64,000 bases of DNA from positions 124,001 to 188,000 of the forward strand of contig NZ_BNGS01000014.1 in the NCBI RefSeq assembly GCF_014905555.1. Direction: 5' to 3'. Positions 7,961 to 16,585 of this stretch are shown in pieces (the stretch's first letter is position 1; each line of letters begins with the position of its first letter). The position numbers and the translations under genes were made by a program. Source of the stretch: Streptomyces sp. Y2F8-2 (lineage in GTDB: Bacteria; Actinomycetota; Actinomycetes; Streptomycetales; Streptomycetaceae). The notes under the pieces are model-generated. The model was not told the origin of the DNA. It ran no database searches and saw only the letters and a list, made by a program, of their open reading frames with translations.

Positions 7961-8977
7961 CTAGAAGAGCGCGCTGTACGCGTTCAGCGCGGGTTGTCCG
8001 CCCAGGTGGGCATAGAGGACGGTGGAGTCCCGGCCGATCTCCCCGCGCGAGACCAGGTCGACGAGCCCGGCCATCGACTTCCCCTCGTAGACGGGATCGG
8101 TGACCATCCCCTCCGTGCGTGCGGCGAGCCGCATCGCCTCCAGCGTCCTCTCGTCCGGGATGCCGTAGGTGCCCGCGTGGTACCGCTCGTCCAGCTCGAC
8201 GTCCGCCTCCGTCAACTCCTTCTCCACTCCGATGAGCCGTCCGGTGGCGCGGGCGATCCGGGCGATCTGCTGCCGTGTGCGGGCGGGCTCCGCGGACGCG
8301 TCGATGCCGATCACACGGCGCGGACGCCCGCCCGCCTCCTCCAGCGCGCGGAACCCGGCGATCATGCCGGCCTGGGTGGAGCCGGTCACGGAACACACGA
8401 TCACGGTGTCGAAGAAGACGCCCGACTCCCGCTCCTGCTCGGCGACCTCGTACGCCCAGTTCGCGAAGCCGAGACCGCCGAGCGGGTGGTCGGAGGCACC
8501 GGCCGGGATGGCGTACGGCTTGCCGCCCGCCTCCTCGACCTCCCGCAGCGCCTGCTCCCAGCTCTCCTTGAAGCCGATCCCGAACCCGGCCCTGACCAGC
8601 CGTACGTCGGCCCCGGCGAGCCGGCTGACGAGGATGTTGCCGACCTTGTCGTACACGGAGTCGGGCCAGTCGACCCAACTCTCCTGGACCAGCACGCACT
8701 TGAGCCCTACGTGGGCCGCGACCGCGGCGACCTGCCGGGTGTGGTTGGACTGCACCCCGCCGATCGAGACCAGCGTGTCGCAGCCCTGTGCGAGCGCGTC
8801 GGCGACGAGGTACTCCAGCTTGCGGGTCTTGTTCCCGCCGTACGCGATGCCGGAGTTGCAGTCCTCCCGCTTGGCCCACACAGAGGCACCGCCGAGGTGG
8901 GCGGTGAGCCGCTGAAGCGGGTGGACCGGGGAGGGCCCGAAGAGCAGGGGACAACGCTCGTACGCGGACAGGGACAT
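7961..8977 (-). CDS. acdS: 1-aminocyclopropane-1-carboxylate (ACC) deaminase
   Basis: 338 residues, the typical length for this PLP enzyme, which splits ACC into ammonia and 2-oxobutyrate. Visible family features are the PLP lysine in GGNKTRKLEYL, SIGGVQSNHTRQVAA with the conserved serine, the phosphate-binding CSVTGSTQAG, the TEGM segment and YAHLGGQPALNAYS. The last two match ACC deaminases better than D-cysteine desulfhydrases, though activity needs a test. It lies 14 bases downstream of a GntR gene and is likely co-transcribed with it. Confidence 0.85.
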   Translation of the reverse strand: MSLSAYERCPLLFGPSPVHPLQRLTAHLGGASVWAKREDCNSGIAYGGNKTRKLEYLVADALAQGCDTLVSIGGVQSNHTRQVAAVAAHVGLKCVLVQESWVDWPDSVYDKVGNILVSRLAGADVRLVRAGFGIGFKESWEQALREVEEAGGKPYAIPAGASDHPLGGLGFANWAYEVAEQERESGVFFDTVIVCSVTGSTQAGMIAGFRALEEAGGRPRRVIGIDASAEPARTRQQIARIARATGRLIGVEKELTEADVELDERYHAGTYGIPDERTLEAMRLAARTEGMVTDPVYEGKSMAGLVDLVSRGEIGRDSTVLYAHLGGQPALNAYSALF

Positions 8978-8991
8978 GGGACCTCCCGGGT

Positions 8992-9663
8992 TCAGCGGGC
9001 CTCTTCGTCGGTTCGGTCGGTTTCGTCGGCCAGGTCTGCGAGAGTGCGCCAGATCTCCGCGGTGACGCGAACCGACCCGTCCACGTCACCGTCCGCACAG
9101 GCCTCGATGAGCCGCTCGTGCAGCCCGGCGGAGCGGCAGGTGCCGCCCTCGCCGAAGCGCCGACGCTCCAGGCGGCGGATGAGCGGCATGTAACGGGCGA
9201 TGGTGGCGGCGGCCGCTCGATTGCCGCAGACCCGGACCAGCACGTCGTGCAGCTCGTCGTCGGCGCGCAGGGCGGCGTCCACGTCACCGGCGCGTACGGC
9301 GCCCGCGAACCGCTCGTTGGCCGCGCGCATCTCCGCCACGTCCGCTGCCCGCAACCGGGGCACGGCGACCCTCGTGGCCAGCTCGTGCATGGCTCCCACG
9401 ACGGCCGCCGCGTCCCGTACGTCGTCGGCGACGACCGGGGTCACCCGTGTGTAGCTCTGCGGCTTGCTCTCCAGCAGCCCCTCGTCCACGAGCCTCGAGA
9501 AAGCCTCCCGCACGGGCGCACGCGACAGCCCGAGCCGCGCGGCGAGCTCGGTGTCGCGCACCACCGCGCCGGGCTCGATCTCCCCGGCCACGATGGCGTC
9601 CCGAATGGCTTCGTAGGCCCGGTCCCGCAGCAGGGTTCGGGGCACGGGTCGAAGGGCTTCCAC
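8992..9663 (-). CDS. GntR-family (FCD type) regulator
   Basis: 223 residues. Winged helix at about 10-75 (LRDRAYEAIRDAIVAGEIEPG, LGLSRAPVREAFSRL) followed by an all-helical FCD ligand-binding domain to about 210. The start is a GTG at 9663 without an RBS; a well-spaced promoter ends eight bases upstream, so the mRNA is probably leaderless. It precedes the ACC deaminase gene in one transcription unit and likely senses ACC or a related acid. The operator overlapping its promoter indicates autoregulation. Confidence 0.9.
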   Translation of the reverse strand: MEALRPVPRTLLRDRAYEAIRDAIVAGEIEPGAVVRDTELAARLGLSRAPVREAFSRLVDEGLLESKPQSYTRVTPVVADDVRDAAAVVGAMHELATRVAVPRLRAADVAEMRAANERFAGAVRAGDVDAALRADDELHDVLVRVCGNRAAAATIARYMPLIRRLERRRFGEGGTCRSAGLHERLIEACADGDVDGSVRVTAEIWRTLADLADETDRTDEEAR

Positions 9664-9700
9664 GAATTGAAATGTTAGATATCAATAGCGGCCCGAACAA
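9664..9700 (-). promoter_or_regulatory. Leaderless promoter and operator of the gntR-acdS operon
   Basis: Minus strand: -35 TTGTTC at 9700-9695, a 17-base spacer, -10 TAACAT at 9677-9672, then eight bases to the GTG start at 9663. An inverted repeat ATTGA-N11-TCAAT (9666-9686) covers the -10 box, a typical position for a FadR/FCD repressor. Seen directly; the function is inferred. Confidence 0.65.
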
Positions 9701-9706
9701 GGGTGT

Positions 9707-9734
9707 GGCCCGCACCCTCGTGAAGGTGCGGGCC
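9707..9734 (-). terminator. Terminator downstream of the phosphatase gene
   Basis: Perfect 10-base stem GGCCCGCACC / GGTGCGGGCC with an eight-base loop, about 65 bases beyond the stop of the PhoX-type gene and before the gntR promoter. It has no U-tract, as usual for Streptomyces. Confidence 0.6.
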
Positions 9735-9797
9735 TGGCCGGCGCCCAGGACCGCCCGCCGAACAGGACGGGCCCACCCGTACGAGTGACTCTCTGCT

Positions 9798-11240
9798 CTA
9801 GCGCCGCTGGCGCTTCCAGGGGCCGGTGATGGCCAGCATGATGCCGGGCTCCTGGATGTTGGCGTACAGGGTCTTTCCGTCGGGTGAGAAGGTGACGCCG
9901 GTGAACTCGCTGTATTCCGGCTCCTCTTCGGTGCCGATGTTCAGTTCGTTGCGGGCGATGGGGTACGTGCGGCCGCTGTCGGTGGCGCCGAAGAGGTGCT
10001 GGATGCCCTCGCCGTCCTCGGCGATGACCAGGCCGCCGTACGGCGAGACGGTGATGTTGTCGGGGCCGTCGAAGCTACCGTCCTCGGCCGGGTCCGGGTT
10101 CACCCCGAGCAGGACCTTCAAGGTGAGGGTGCGGCGCTTGGGGTCGTAGAACCAGACCTGGCCGTCGTGCCGGCCGGGGCTCTCCTCGCGGGCGTAGGAG
10201 GAGACGATGTAGGTGCCGCCGTCACCCCACCACATGCCCTCCAGCTTGCGGGCCCGGGTGATCTCACCGTCGGCGAACTGCTTGCGCACGGGGACCGTCT
10301 TGGCGTCGCGGTCCGGGACGTCGATCCAGTCGACGCCGTAGACGGTGCCGATCTTCGTGGCGCGGGAGAGGTCGTCGACGAACCGGCCGCCGGAGTCGAA
10401 GCACTTGAAGGCCTGCAGACGGCCCGCGTCGTCGGCGAGGGCGCGCAGCTTGCCGCGGCCGTGCTCGAAGCCCTCCGGCGGGGTCCAGCGGTAGAGCAGG
10501 CCGTTCGGGCCGGAGGCGTCCTCCGTCAGGTACAGGTGGCCGCGCTTGGGGTCGACGACGACGGCCTCGTGGGCGTAACGGCCGAGCGCCTTGACGGGCT
10601 TGGGGTCGCGGTTGGCGCGCCGGTCGGCGGGGTCCACCTCGAAGACGTAGCCGTGGTCCTTGGTCATGCCGTTCTGGCCGGCCTTGTCCTCGGTCTCCTC
10701 ACAGGTCAGCCAGGTCCCCCAGGGAGTGTTGCCACCGGCGCAGTTGGTGGAGGTGCCGGCGATGCCGACCCACTCGGCGACGTGGTCGTGGCGGACCTCG
10801 ACGACGGTGCAGCCGCCGGACGCGGCCGGGTCGTAGACGAGGCCCTCGGTGAGCGGTACCGGGTACTTCCACTTGGAGCGGGGGCCCTTGAGCTCGTGGT
10901 TGTTGACGAGGAGGGTGGCGCCGCGCGGGCCGGGGAAGGTGGAGGTGCCGTCGTGGTTGGACGGGGTGAACTCGCCGGATTCCAGCTTGGTCCTGCCGCT
11001 GTAGGTGATGACGCGGTACGAGAACCCGGCGGGCAGGGCGAGGATGCCGTTCGGGTCGGGGACGAGCGGTCCGTAGCCCACGCCGTGGTGCCGCTGCTCC
11101 TCGTGGCCGTCCGTGGTCTCGGTGTCGGTGGACGCGAGGGCGTGGGGAGCGGTGGCGAGGGCGCCGACACTGCCGGCCAGGGCGATGCCGGCACCGGTGA
11201 GCGCGGACTGCCTGGTGAAGTCCCTGCGGGTGAGCGACAT
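9798..11240 (-). CDS. PhoX-type secreted alkaline phosphatase (DUF839 family)
   Basis: 480 residues. Begins MSLTRRDFTRQSALTGAG, a twin-arginine signal, so it is exported folded; cleavage is probably near residue 30. The body is the PhoX/DUF839 beta-propeller (NNHELKGPRSKW, GGCTVVEVRHDHVAEWVGIAG is shared in part, CAGGNTPWGTWLTCEE, YAHEAVVVDP, GMWWGDGGTYIVSSYAR). PhoX enzymes use calcium and iron to release phosphate from organic esters. The ATG at 11240 was chosen because AGGAG sits six bases upstream and the Tat motif follows at once; the frame extends upstream but without a signal. A PHO box lies about 80 bases upstream. Confidence 0.85.
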   Translation of the reverse strand: MSLTRRDFTRQSALTGAGIALAGSVGALATAPHALASTDTETTDGHEEQRHHGVGYGPLVPDPNGILALPAGFSYRVITYSGRTKLESGEFTPSNHDGTSTFPGPRGATLLVNNHELKGPRSKWKYPVPLTEGLVYDPAASGGCTVVEVRHDHVAEWVGIAGTSTNCAGGNTPWGTWLTCEETEDKAGQNGMTKDHGYVFEVDPADRRANRDPKPVKALGRYAHEAVVVDPKRGHLYLTEDASGPNGLLYRWTPPEGFEHGRGKLRALADDAGRLQAFKCFDSGGRFVDDLSRATKIGTVYGVDWIDVPDRDAKTVPVRKQFADGEITRARKLEGMWWGDGGTYIVSSYAREESPGRHDGQVWFYDPKRRTLTLKVLLGVNPDPAEDGSFDGPDNITVSPYGGLVIAEDGEGIQHLFGATDSGRTYPIARNELNIGTEEEPEYSEFTGVTFSPDGKTLYANIQEPGIMLAITGPWKRQRR

Positions 11241-11477
11241 GCTGTCTCCTGTAGGAGGGGAGGGAATCGGTCGGGGGGTGGCTGGCGGACCTCCGCCGGG
11301 CGCACACGCTCGCGCTCGCTCCTGAACTCCCGTTGAACGGCAGCCGACGGCTGGGCACGTTTTTCCATGAATCCGCAAAGCACAGCTCTGGGGCGGGCAG
11401 GGCGCACACCAATACCGGGCAATGCCACGGCAACGTCCCGCCCCGTCACCCACCGAGCGAGGCCACGGCGCCGACGG
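11241..11477. other. Intergenic region upstream of the PhoX-type gene
   Basis: 237 bases between two minus-strand genes. It carries the PHO box at 11317-11338 and the RBS for the phosphatase. No small gene is supported. Confidence 0.5.
11317..11338 (-). promoter_or_regulatory. PHO box (PhoP binding site)
   Basis: On the minus strand two 11-base direct-repeat units follow each other: GTTCAACGGGA (11338-11328) and GTTCAGGAGCG (11327-11317). This matches the Streptomyces PhoP direct repeat unit, consensus GTTCACC plus four bases. The site is about 80 bases before the start of the secreted phosphatase and points to induction by phosphate limitation. Confidence 0.7.
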
Positions 11478-12905
11478 TCAACCCCCCTGCTGCGACCGCG
11501 CCTTGAACGCCGCCTTCCTCGCCTCCTTCGCCACCTTCTTGTCCGGGTGCAGACGCCCCATCGCCTCCAGGACGTCCGGAGTGGCCGGATGGTCCACCCG
11601 CCACGCCGTCGCGAAGAAGCCGCTGTGCTGGGCCGCCAGACCCTCCACCAGGCCCTGCAGTTCCTCCGAGTTGCCCTCGGCCGCCAGCTGCGCGGCCACC
11701 GTGTCGATGGTCAGCCAGAACACCATCGACTCCGGCGGTGCCGGCACGTCGGCCGCCCCGCGCTCGGTGAGCCATACCCGTGCCAGGCCGCCCAGTTCGG
11801 CGTCGTCCAGCACCTCGCGCAGCGCGGGCTCCGCCTGCAGTCCGACGAGGGACAGCGCCTGCTGGCAGCGGAGCCTGCGCAGGGGCGCCCCGGCGTCCGA
11901 GCCCCGTGCGGCAGCCAGCAGCTCCCGCGCCGCCGTCAGCGGTTCCCGGCGTGCCAGCCACTGCTCCGTCTCCGCCTGCGCGGCCGCGGGCGGGAACCCC
12001 GACGTGCCGTCGAGCAGGGCGTCCGCGCCCTTGTCGGCCAGCTCCCCCACCGCGGGCGCCGTCATCCCGGCCTCCTGCAGCCGGGTCCGCATCCCGTACA
12101 GCCCGAGCGGCGTCAGCCGTACCATCCCGTACCGGCTCACGTCCGTCACGTCGACGCCCTCCGTGGACTCGTCCTCGGCGTCGGTCATCAGCGCCTCGTC
12201 GACCGGCTGGAAGTCGACGAGCCCGATGGGCTGAAGGATCCGGAACTGGTCGTCCAGCCGCATCATGGCGTCCGAGACCTGCTCCAGGACGTCGTTGGTG
12301 GGTTCGCCCATGTCGTCGGGCACGATCATCGACGCGGCGAGGGCGGGCAGCGGCACCGCGCTGTCTCCGGGACCCTCCTCACTGACCGTCAGCACGTAGA
12401 GGTTGCCGAGCACTCCGTCGAGGAACTCGGCCTCCGCCTCCGGGTCCCAGTCGAGGGAGGACAGGTCGATCCCGCCGTCCTCCCCCATGGCGTCGGCGAG
12501 CCCGTCCAGCTCGGGCACGCTCGCGTCGGCGAGCACGGCCTCCAGCGCGCCCAGCCAGACGCCGAGCACCTCGCCCGGGCTGCCGGAGGTGAGCAGTGCG
12601 AGGTCGGCGCCAGTGGTGACCGTCCCCGCCTCCTGGTCGACGACTTGGACGAGGCCGGCGTCGACGGCGACCCGCCAGGCCTCGCTCGCGTCGGCGACGG
12701 CGCCCTCGCCGGTCAGCCCGAGGACTTCGGCCGCGGCGGGCAGCTGCTCCTCGACCAGCTCGCCCCCGGGGCCGACGCGTGTGTCCGGTCCGGCCCAGCG
12801 GGCGAGCCGGGCGGCGCGGGAGAGCAGGGGTGTGGCGAGCGCGTCCCGTGCGAGCTCCGCCTCGGAACGCAGCCGGACCGGCGGCAGGAGGGAGCTGTGT
12901 GACAT
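11478..12905 (-). CDS. Conserved hypothetical protein, 475 residues
   Basis: I do not recognise a named family. The protein is acidic, Leu/Ala/Glu-rich and largely helical, with no signal peptide or membrane segment, so it is cytoplasmic. The central part (about 200-330) alternates short hydrophobic strands and acidic stretches (DVTDVSRYGMVRLTPLGLYG), and the C-terminal third contains repeated leucine-rich helices ending in a Lys/Arg-rich tail (HPDKKVAKEARKAAFKARS). The tail resembles HEAT-like or helical-repeat ends. The start at 12905 has AAGGAG nine bases upstream; the frame extends further, but without an RBS. It is divergent from the secreted nuclease gene. Confidence 0.7.
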   Translation of the reverse strand: MSHSSLLPPVRLRSEAELARDALATPLLSRAARLARWAGPDTRVGPGGELVEEQLPAAAEVLGLTGEGAVADASEAWRVAVDAGLVQVVDQEAGTVTTGADLALLTSGSPGEVLGVWLGALEAVLADASVPELDGLADAMGEDGGIDLSSLDWDPEAEAEFLDGVLGNLYVLTVSEEGPGDSAVPLPALAASMIVPDDMGEPTNDVLEQVSDAMMRLDDQFRILQPIGLVDFQPVDEALMTDAEDESTEGVDVTDVSRYGMVRLTPLGLYGMRTRLQEAGMTAPAVGELADKGADALLDGTSGFPPAAAQAETEQWLARREPLTAARELLAAARGSDAGAPLRRLRCQQALSLVGLQAEPALREVLDDAELGGLARVWLTERGAADVPAPPESMVFWLTIDTVAAQLAAEGNSEELQGLVEGLAAQHSGFFATAWRVDHPATPDVLEAMGRLHPDKKVAKEARKAAFKARSQQGG

Positions 12906-13216
12906 CGGCTGGGTCTCCTTGGGGGACGTACGTGGTGGCCGAGGGGCGCCCCGAAACACACTGCTCAGCCTAGACGGATTTCCACCCATGCCGCCCGGTT
13001 CATCTCCTCGCCGGCTGCCGTACATGGCCGAAACCTTGACAACTGGCCTGTGAACGCAGGAGATTGACGCGCGTAGAAGTCGGGGGACAGCTGTTCACTG
13101 AGGTTCGGTGCCGTCCGTCGCCTGCTACGCGCGTCGCCACCGCCCCACCGGTCGCGGCCCCCGGTTCCACGCTCCACTTCGTCCCGGCGCCCACGTATCT
13201 CCCCGGAGGGATTCCG
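12906..13216. other. Divergent promoter region of the 475-residue gene and the nuclease
   Basis: 311 bases without a supported gene. A consensus -35 hexamer TTGACA at 13036-13041 faces the nuclease; the expected -10 position (13059-13065) is only weakly matched (GAGATT). The RBS GGAGGG at 13205-13210 fixes the TTG start of the nuclease. Confidence 0.45.
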
Positions 13217-15043
13217 TTGCCGAGCAAGTCTTCCGCGCGCCTCGCGGCGCTCACCGTCGCCGCCGTCTGCTCCGCCGTGTCCGGTGTGGTCCTCACCTCT
13301 CCCGCGCACGCGGACACCGTGCGCATCCACGACATCCAGGGCACCACCCGGATATCACCGCTCGCGGGCCAGAAGGTCACGGACGTGGCCGGAATCGTCA
13401 CGGGTGTGCGGACCTACGGCTCGTCGAGAGGGTTCTGGATGCAGGACCCGACCCCGGACGACGACCCGGCCACCAGTGAGGGCGTCTTCGTCTTCACCGG
13501 CTCCACCCCGAAGGTCGCGGTCGGCGACGCGGTGACGGTGACGGGCACGGTCTCGGAGTACGTCCCGGGCGGCACCTCGTCCGGCAACCAGTCGGTCACG
13601 GAGATCACCAAGCCGACGGTGACGGTCCGTTCCAGCGGCAACGCCGTCCCGGCGCCGGTCGTGATCGACGAGGACTCCGTCCCCGCCGAGTACACCCCTG
13701 CGGGCGACCCGGCCGCGAACGGCTCGATCAACGGCCTGACGCTTCGGCCGTCGACGTACGCCCTGGACTACTACGAGTCCCTGGAGGGCATGAACGTCCA
13801 GGTCGCCGACGCCCGCGTGGTCACCGCCACCGACCCGTACAGCGAGCTGTGGGTCACGGTGAAGCCGTACGAGCACGCCAATCGCCGCGGCGGCACGGTC
13901 TACGGCTCCTACGACTCCCAGAACACCGGCCGGCTGCAGATCCAGTCCCTCGGCTCGACCGCCGACTTCCCGCAGGCGAACGTCGGTGACACGCTCGCCG
14001 GCACCACGACCGGCCCGCTGGACTACAACCAGTTCGGCGGTTACACCCTGGTCGCCGGCCGGCTGGGGTCGCTCGAGAGCGGCGGGCTGCAGCGGGAGAC
14101 CACCCGCAAGCAGGAGCGCGGCGAGTTGGCCGTGGCGACCTACAACGTGGAGAACCTGGACCCGTCGGACACCACGTTCGCGGCCCACGCCTCCGCGATC
14201 GTGAACAACCTGCAGTCGCCGGACATCGTGTCCCTGGAGGAGATCCAGGACGACAACGGCGCCAAGGACGACGGCACGGTCGACGCGAGCCAGACCGTGA
14301 ACAAGCTGATCGACGCGATCGTCGCGGCGGGCGGCCCGAAGTACGACTGGCGCTCGATCGACCCGGTCAACGACCAGGACGGCGGCGAGCCCGGCGGCAA
14401 CATCCGCCAGGTCTTCCTGTTCAATCCGCAGCGGGTCTCCTTCACCGACCGGCCGGGCGGCGACTCCACGACGGCCGTGGGTGTCACCAGGGTGCACGGC
14501 AAGGCGCAGCTGACGGTGTCGCCCGGTCGTATCGACCCGGCCAGCGCCGCGTGGAAATCCAGCCGCAAGCCGCTGGTCGGCGAGTTCGTCTTCCGCGGCC
14601 GGACCGTCTTCGTGATCGCCAACCACCTCACCTCCAAGGGCGGCGACCAGTCGCTGCACGCGCAGTACCAGCCGCCGACCCGCAGCTCGGAGGTACAGCG
14701 CCACCTGCAGGCCACCGAGGTGAACACCTTCGTCAAGGACATCCTCGACACGCAGAAGAACGCCGACGTCATCGCACTCGGCGACATGAACGACTTCGAG
14801 TTCTCCGACACCGCGAAGATCCTCGAGGGTGACGGCGAGCTGTGGTCGGCGATCAAGTCGCTGCCGAAGAGCGAGCGGTACACGTACGACTACCAGGGCA
14901 ACGAGCAGGTCCTGGACCAGATCCTGGTCAGTCCGTCGATCCGCCGCGGCTGCGACCTGGACTACGACAGCGTGCACGTCAACTCGGAGTTCCACGACCA
15001 GATCAGCGACCACGACCCGCAGGTGCTGCGGTTCCGGCCGTAG
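13217..15043 (+). CDS. Secreted endonuclease/exonuclease/phosphatase family nuclease
   Basis: 608 residues from a TTG start with GGAGGG seven positions upstream; the frame is open further up but lacks an RBS, and the signal peptide begins here (hydrophobic core LAALTVAAVCSAVSGVVL, cleavage near AHA). An OB-fold-like N-terminal region (about 35-290, GIVTGVRTYGSSRGFWMQDP) is followed by an EEP catalytic domain from about 298: TYNVENLD, SLEEIQDDNG with the metal-binding Glu, GDMNDFE and SDHDPQ at the end. The layout matches ExeM/NucH extracellular nucleases. It probably degrades extracellular DNA or RNA for nutrient supply. Substrate preference is not readable. Confidence 0.85.
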   Translation: MPSKSSARLAALTVAAVCSAVSGVVLTSPAHADTVRIHDIQGTTRISPLAGQKVTDVAGIVTGVRTYGSSRGFWMQDPTPDDDPATSEGVFVFTGSTPKVAVGDAVTVTGTVSEYVPGGTSSGNQSVTEITKPTVTVRSSGNAVPAPVVIDEDSVPAEYTPAGDPAANGSINGLTLRPSTYALDYYESLEGMNVQVADARVVTATDPYSELWVTVKPYEHANRRGGTVYGSYDSQNTGRLQIQSLGSTADFPQANVGDTLAGTTTGPLDYNQFGGYTLVAGRLGSLESGGLQRETTRKQERGELAVATYNVENLDPSDTTFAAHASAIVNNLQSPDIVSLEEIQDDNGAKDDGTVDASQTVNKLIDAIVAAGGPKYDWRSIDPVNDQDGGEPGGNIRQVFLFNPQRVSFTDRPGGDSTTAVGVTRVHGKAQLTVSPGRIDPASAAWKSSRKPLVGEFVFRGRTVFVIANHLTSKGGDQSLHAQYQPPTRSSEVQRHLQATEVNTFVKDILDTQKNADVIALGDMNDFEFSDTAKILEGDGELWSAIKSLPKSERYTYDYQGNEQVLDQILVSPSIRRGCDLDYDSVHVNSEFHDQISDHDPQVLRFRP

Positions 15044-15059
15044 CCGTCCCTCGGGCCCG

Positions 15060-15090
15060 GGGCCGGCTGGACACCTCGTCCGGCCGGCCC
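15060..15090. terminator. Bidirectional terminator
   Basis: 13-base stem with one G-T pair (GGGCCGGCTGGAC / GTCCGGCCGGCCC), loop of five, between the convergent nuclease and ABM genes, 17 bases after the nuclease stop. Confidence 0.65.
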
Positions 15091-15101
15091 TGTCCCAGGT
15101 C

Positions 15102-15806
15102 TCAGTCCGGCAGGAGTCCGAGCGCGTAGTCGTAGCGGTTGACGGTGGTGCTCCTGAGCCCTGGCCACGTCTGCACGCGCCCCCACTGCGCCGTGCCGGA
15201 ACCGATGCCGTCGCCGGGCGCGGCGAGCGCCTCCAGGTGGGCCTGGGCACTCTCCCACTCGGCGTAGTTCAGGACCCGCGTGCCGTCCGTGCTGAGGTGG
15301 AAATGGGCGCCGATGCCGCCGGGACGCGGGTTCGGCTCGCTCTCCAGCGCCTCGACGACGGCGTCGACCCACGCGCGCTGCCGCTCGGGGTCGGGCCCGT
15401 CGAACTCGACGTCGACGATCACGATGCATCCGGGCGCCCGCCCCGCCCGGTCGGCCGGACCGTGGCTGCGGTAGTACCGGTACCGGCCCAGCCACAGCCG
15501 TTCGATGCCCGGCACGGCGGTGTCGACCTCATCGACGCGCTCCTGGCGCTGCGTCTTGAGGTACGCCTCGTAGGCCTGCTCGTCCGCCCAGCGCGAGTGG
15601 TGCAGCAGGGTGGAGCCGTCGTGTCCGGTGTACACGAAGTAGCCGAGCAGCCCGTCGGCGGGCCACTGCCGGCGCTCCCAGGTCTCGGCGATGGCCTCGA
15701 CCGTCTGCCGCTGCCGCAGCGGTGTCCCCACCCGCCAGGTGCTGAAGAAGGGCGCCTGCGCCCTGGAATCCGTGAAGTCGGGGTGCGCGATGGTACGACG
15801 GGTCAT
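15102..15806 (-). CDS. Antibiotic biosynthesis monooxygenase-like (ABM) protein
   Basis: 234 residues holding two dimeric alpha-beta-barrel halves: the first around residues 15-95 (FFSTWRVGTPLRQRQTVEAI, LLGYFVYTGHDGSTLLHHSRW), the second around 125-225 (CIVIVDVEFDGPDPERQRAW, AHFHLSTDGTRVLNYAEWES). The His/Trp pattern is that of ABM domains, which include cofactor-free oxygenases and heme-binding proteins; a reaction cannot be named. The ATG at 15806 has GGAGG six bases upstream; an earlier in-frame Met lacks an RBS. Confidence 0.75.
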   Translation of the reverse strand: MTRRTIAHPDFTDSRAQAPFFSTWRVGTPLRQRQTVEAIAETWERRQWPADGLLGYFVYTGHDGSTLLHHSRWADEQAYEAYLKTQRQERVDEVDTAVPGIERLWLGRYRYYRSHGPADRAGRAPGCIVIVDVEFDGPDPERQRAWVDAVVEALESEPNPRPGGIGAHFHLSTDGTRVLNYAEWESAQAHLEALAAPGDGIGSGTAQWGRVQTWPGLRSTTVNRYDYALGLLPD

Positions 15807-15880
15807 GAAAGGCCTCCGTGGTCGCTGTTTCAGCATGCATCGACCACGTTCCGACCTCGACCAAGCTTGAGGTCAAGCCC

Positions 15881-15918
15881 GCCTCTGGGGACCGGGCCGA
15901 GACCCGGTCCCCAGAGGC
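15881..15918 (-). terminator. Strong terminator of the Cys-rich gene operon
   Basis: Perfect 16-base stem GCCTCTGGGGACCGGG / CCCGGTCCCCAGAGGC, loop of six, starting four bases after the stop codon of the gene at 15923. It may also end transcripts approaching from the other side. Confidence 0.7.
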
Positions 15919-15922
15919 CGGG

Positions 15923-16585
15923 TCACCGCTTGGGTCCGCCGTTCTCCAGACGCGCCAGTCGGCTCTGGAACCAGTCGAGCCGGGCCTGGAGCAGGGCGGC
16001 CTCGGCGACCAGCTCGGACACGCCGAGATCGGCCGGTGGGGCCTCGGCACCGGATGCGGCCCGCACCCGCAGCCCCTCCCCCGCGAGCCGGGCGAACGCC
16101 GCGAGCGACAGGGACGTACGGCCGCGTACGCACCCGGCGCACGACGCCTGCAGGACGCGCCAGCCCGGCCGTCCCCAGCCGGCGTCGGCCAGCGCCGCGG
16201 CCGACGCTCCGCACGCGCAGGCGCCGACCGTCATCGTCCGCACCCGCTGGCGCGCGTACCGGAAGCCGCGTTCGAAGCGGATGTACGCGCCGAGGACCGC
16301 GACCTCGAGCAGCACGGCCGCCCGGTGCTCCCCGGTGCACAGCAGCGCCTCCGCCTCCGCGCGGTCGTGGACGCAGTGGAAGCCGCAGTCGCAGCGGCGG
16401 TGCGGCGCGCGGTGCCGCAGGCCGTAGACGCACCGGGCCTCGTCGAGGACCGCGTAGGGCAATGCGCCGCCCAGCGACACACCGGTGAACCCGGCCCGGG
16501 TGCCGTCCTGGGACAGCACCGGGTGGGCGATCTTGTATCCGGTCGGCGGCTCCGTCGGTCGTTCCTCGGGGAGCCGCAGTCTCAT
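15923..16585 (-). CDS. Cys-rich hypothetical protein, probably metal-binding
   Basis: 220 residues, no family recognised. It has three cysteine clusters: CDCGFHC near residues 65-71, CACG near 123-126 and CAGC near 152-155, with a YKIAHP start and an IRFERGFRYARQRVR basic segment between. The spacing suggests one or two zinc or Fe-S sites. The C-terminus is a helical, Leu/Arg-rich stretch (VAEAALLQARLDWFQSRLARLE), likely a coiled coil. No signal peptide is visible. Its ATG overlaps the stop of the 50-residue gene upstream (ATGA), so the two are translated together. Function unknown. Confidence 0.7.
   Translation of the reverse strand: MRLRLPEERPTEPPTGYKIAHPVLSQDGTRAGFTGVSLGGALPYAVLDEARCVYGLRHRAPHRRCDCGFHCVHDRAEAEALLCTGEHRAAVLLEVAVLGAYIRFERGFRYARQRVRTMTVGACACGASAAALADAGWGRPGWRVLQASCAGCVRGRTSLSLAAFARLAGEGLRVRAASGAEAPPADLGVSELVAEAALLQARLDWFQSRLARLENGGPKR

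Noticed and set aside
11367..12902. Plus-strand frame of 511 codons opposite the 475-residue gene
   Set aside because: Low-complexity Arg/Gly/Pro translation without RBS; the minus-strand frame has an RBS and normal composition.
13093..13110. Possible PHO box upstream of the secreted nuclease (GTTCACT then GTTCGGT)
   Set aside because: The two units are 10, not 11, bases apart and the second is poor. Kept only as a possibility given the adjacent phosphatase.
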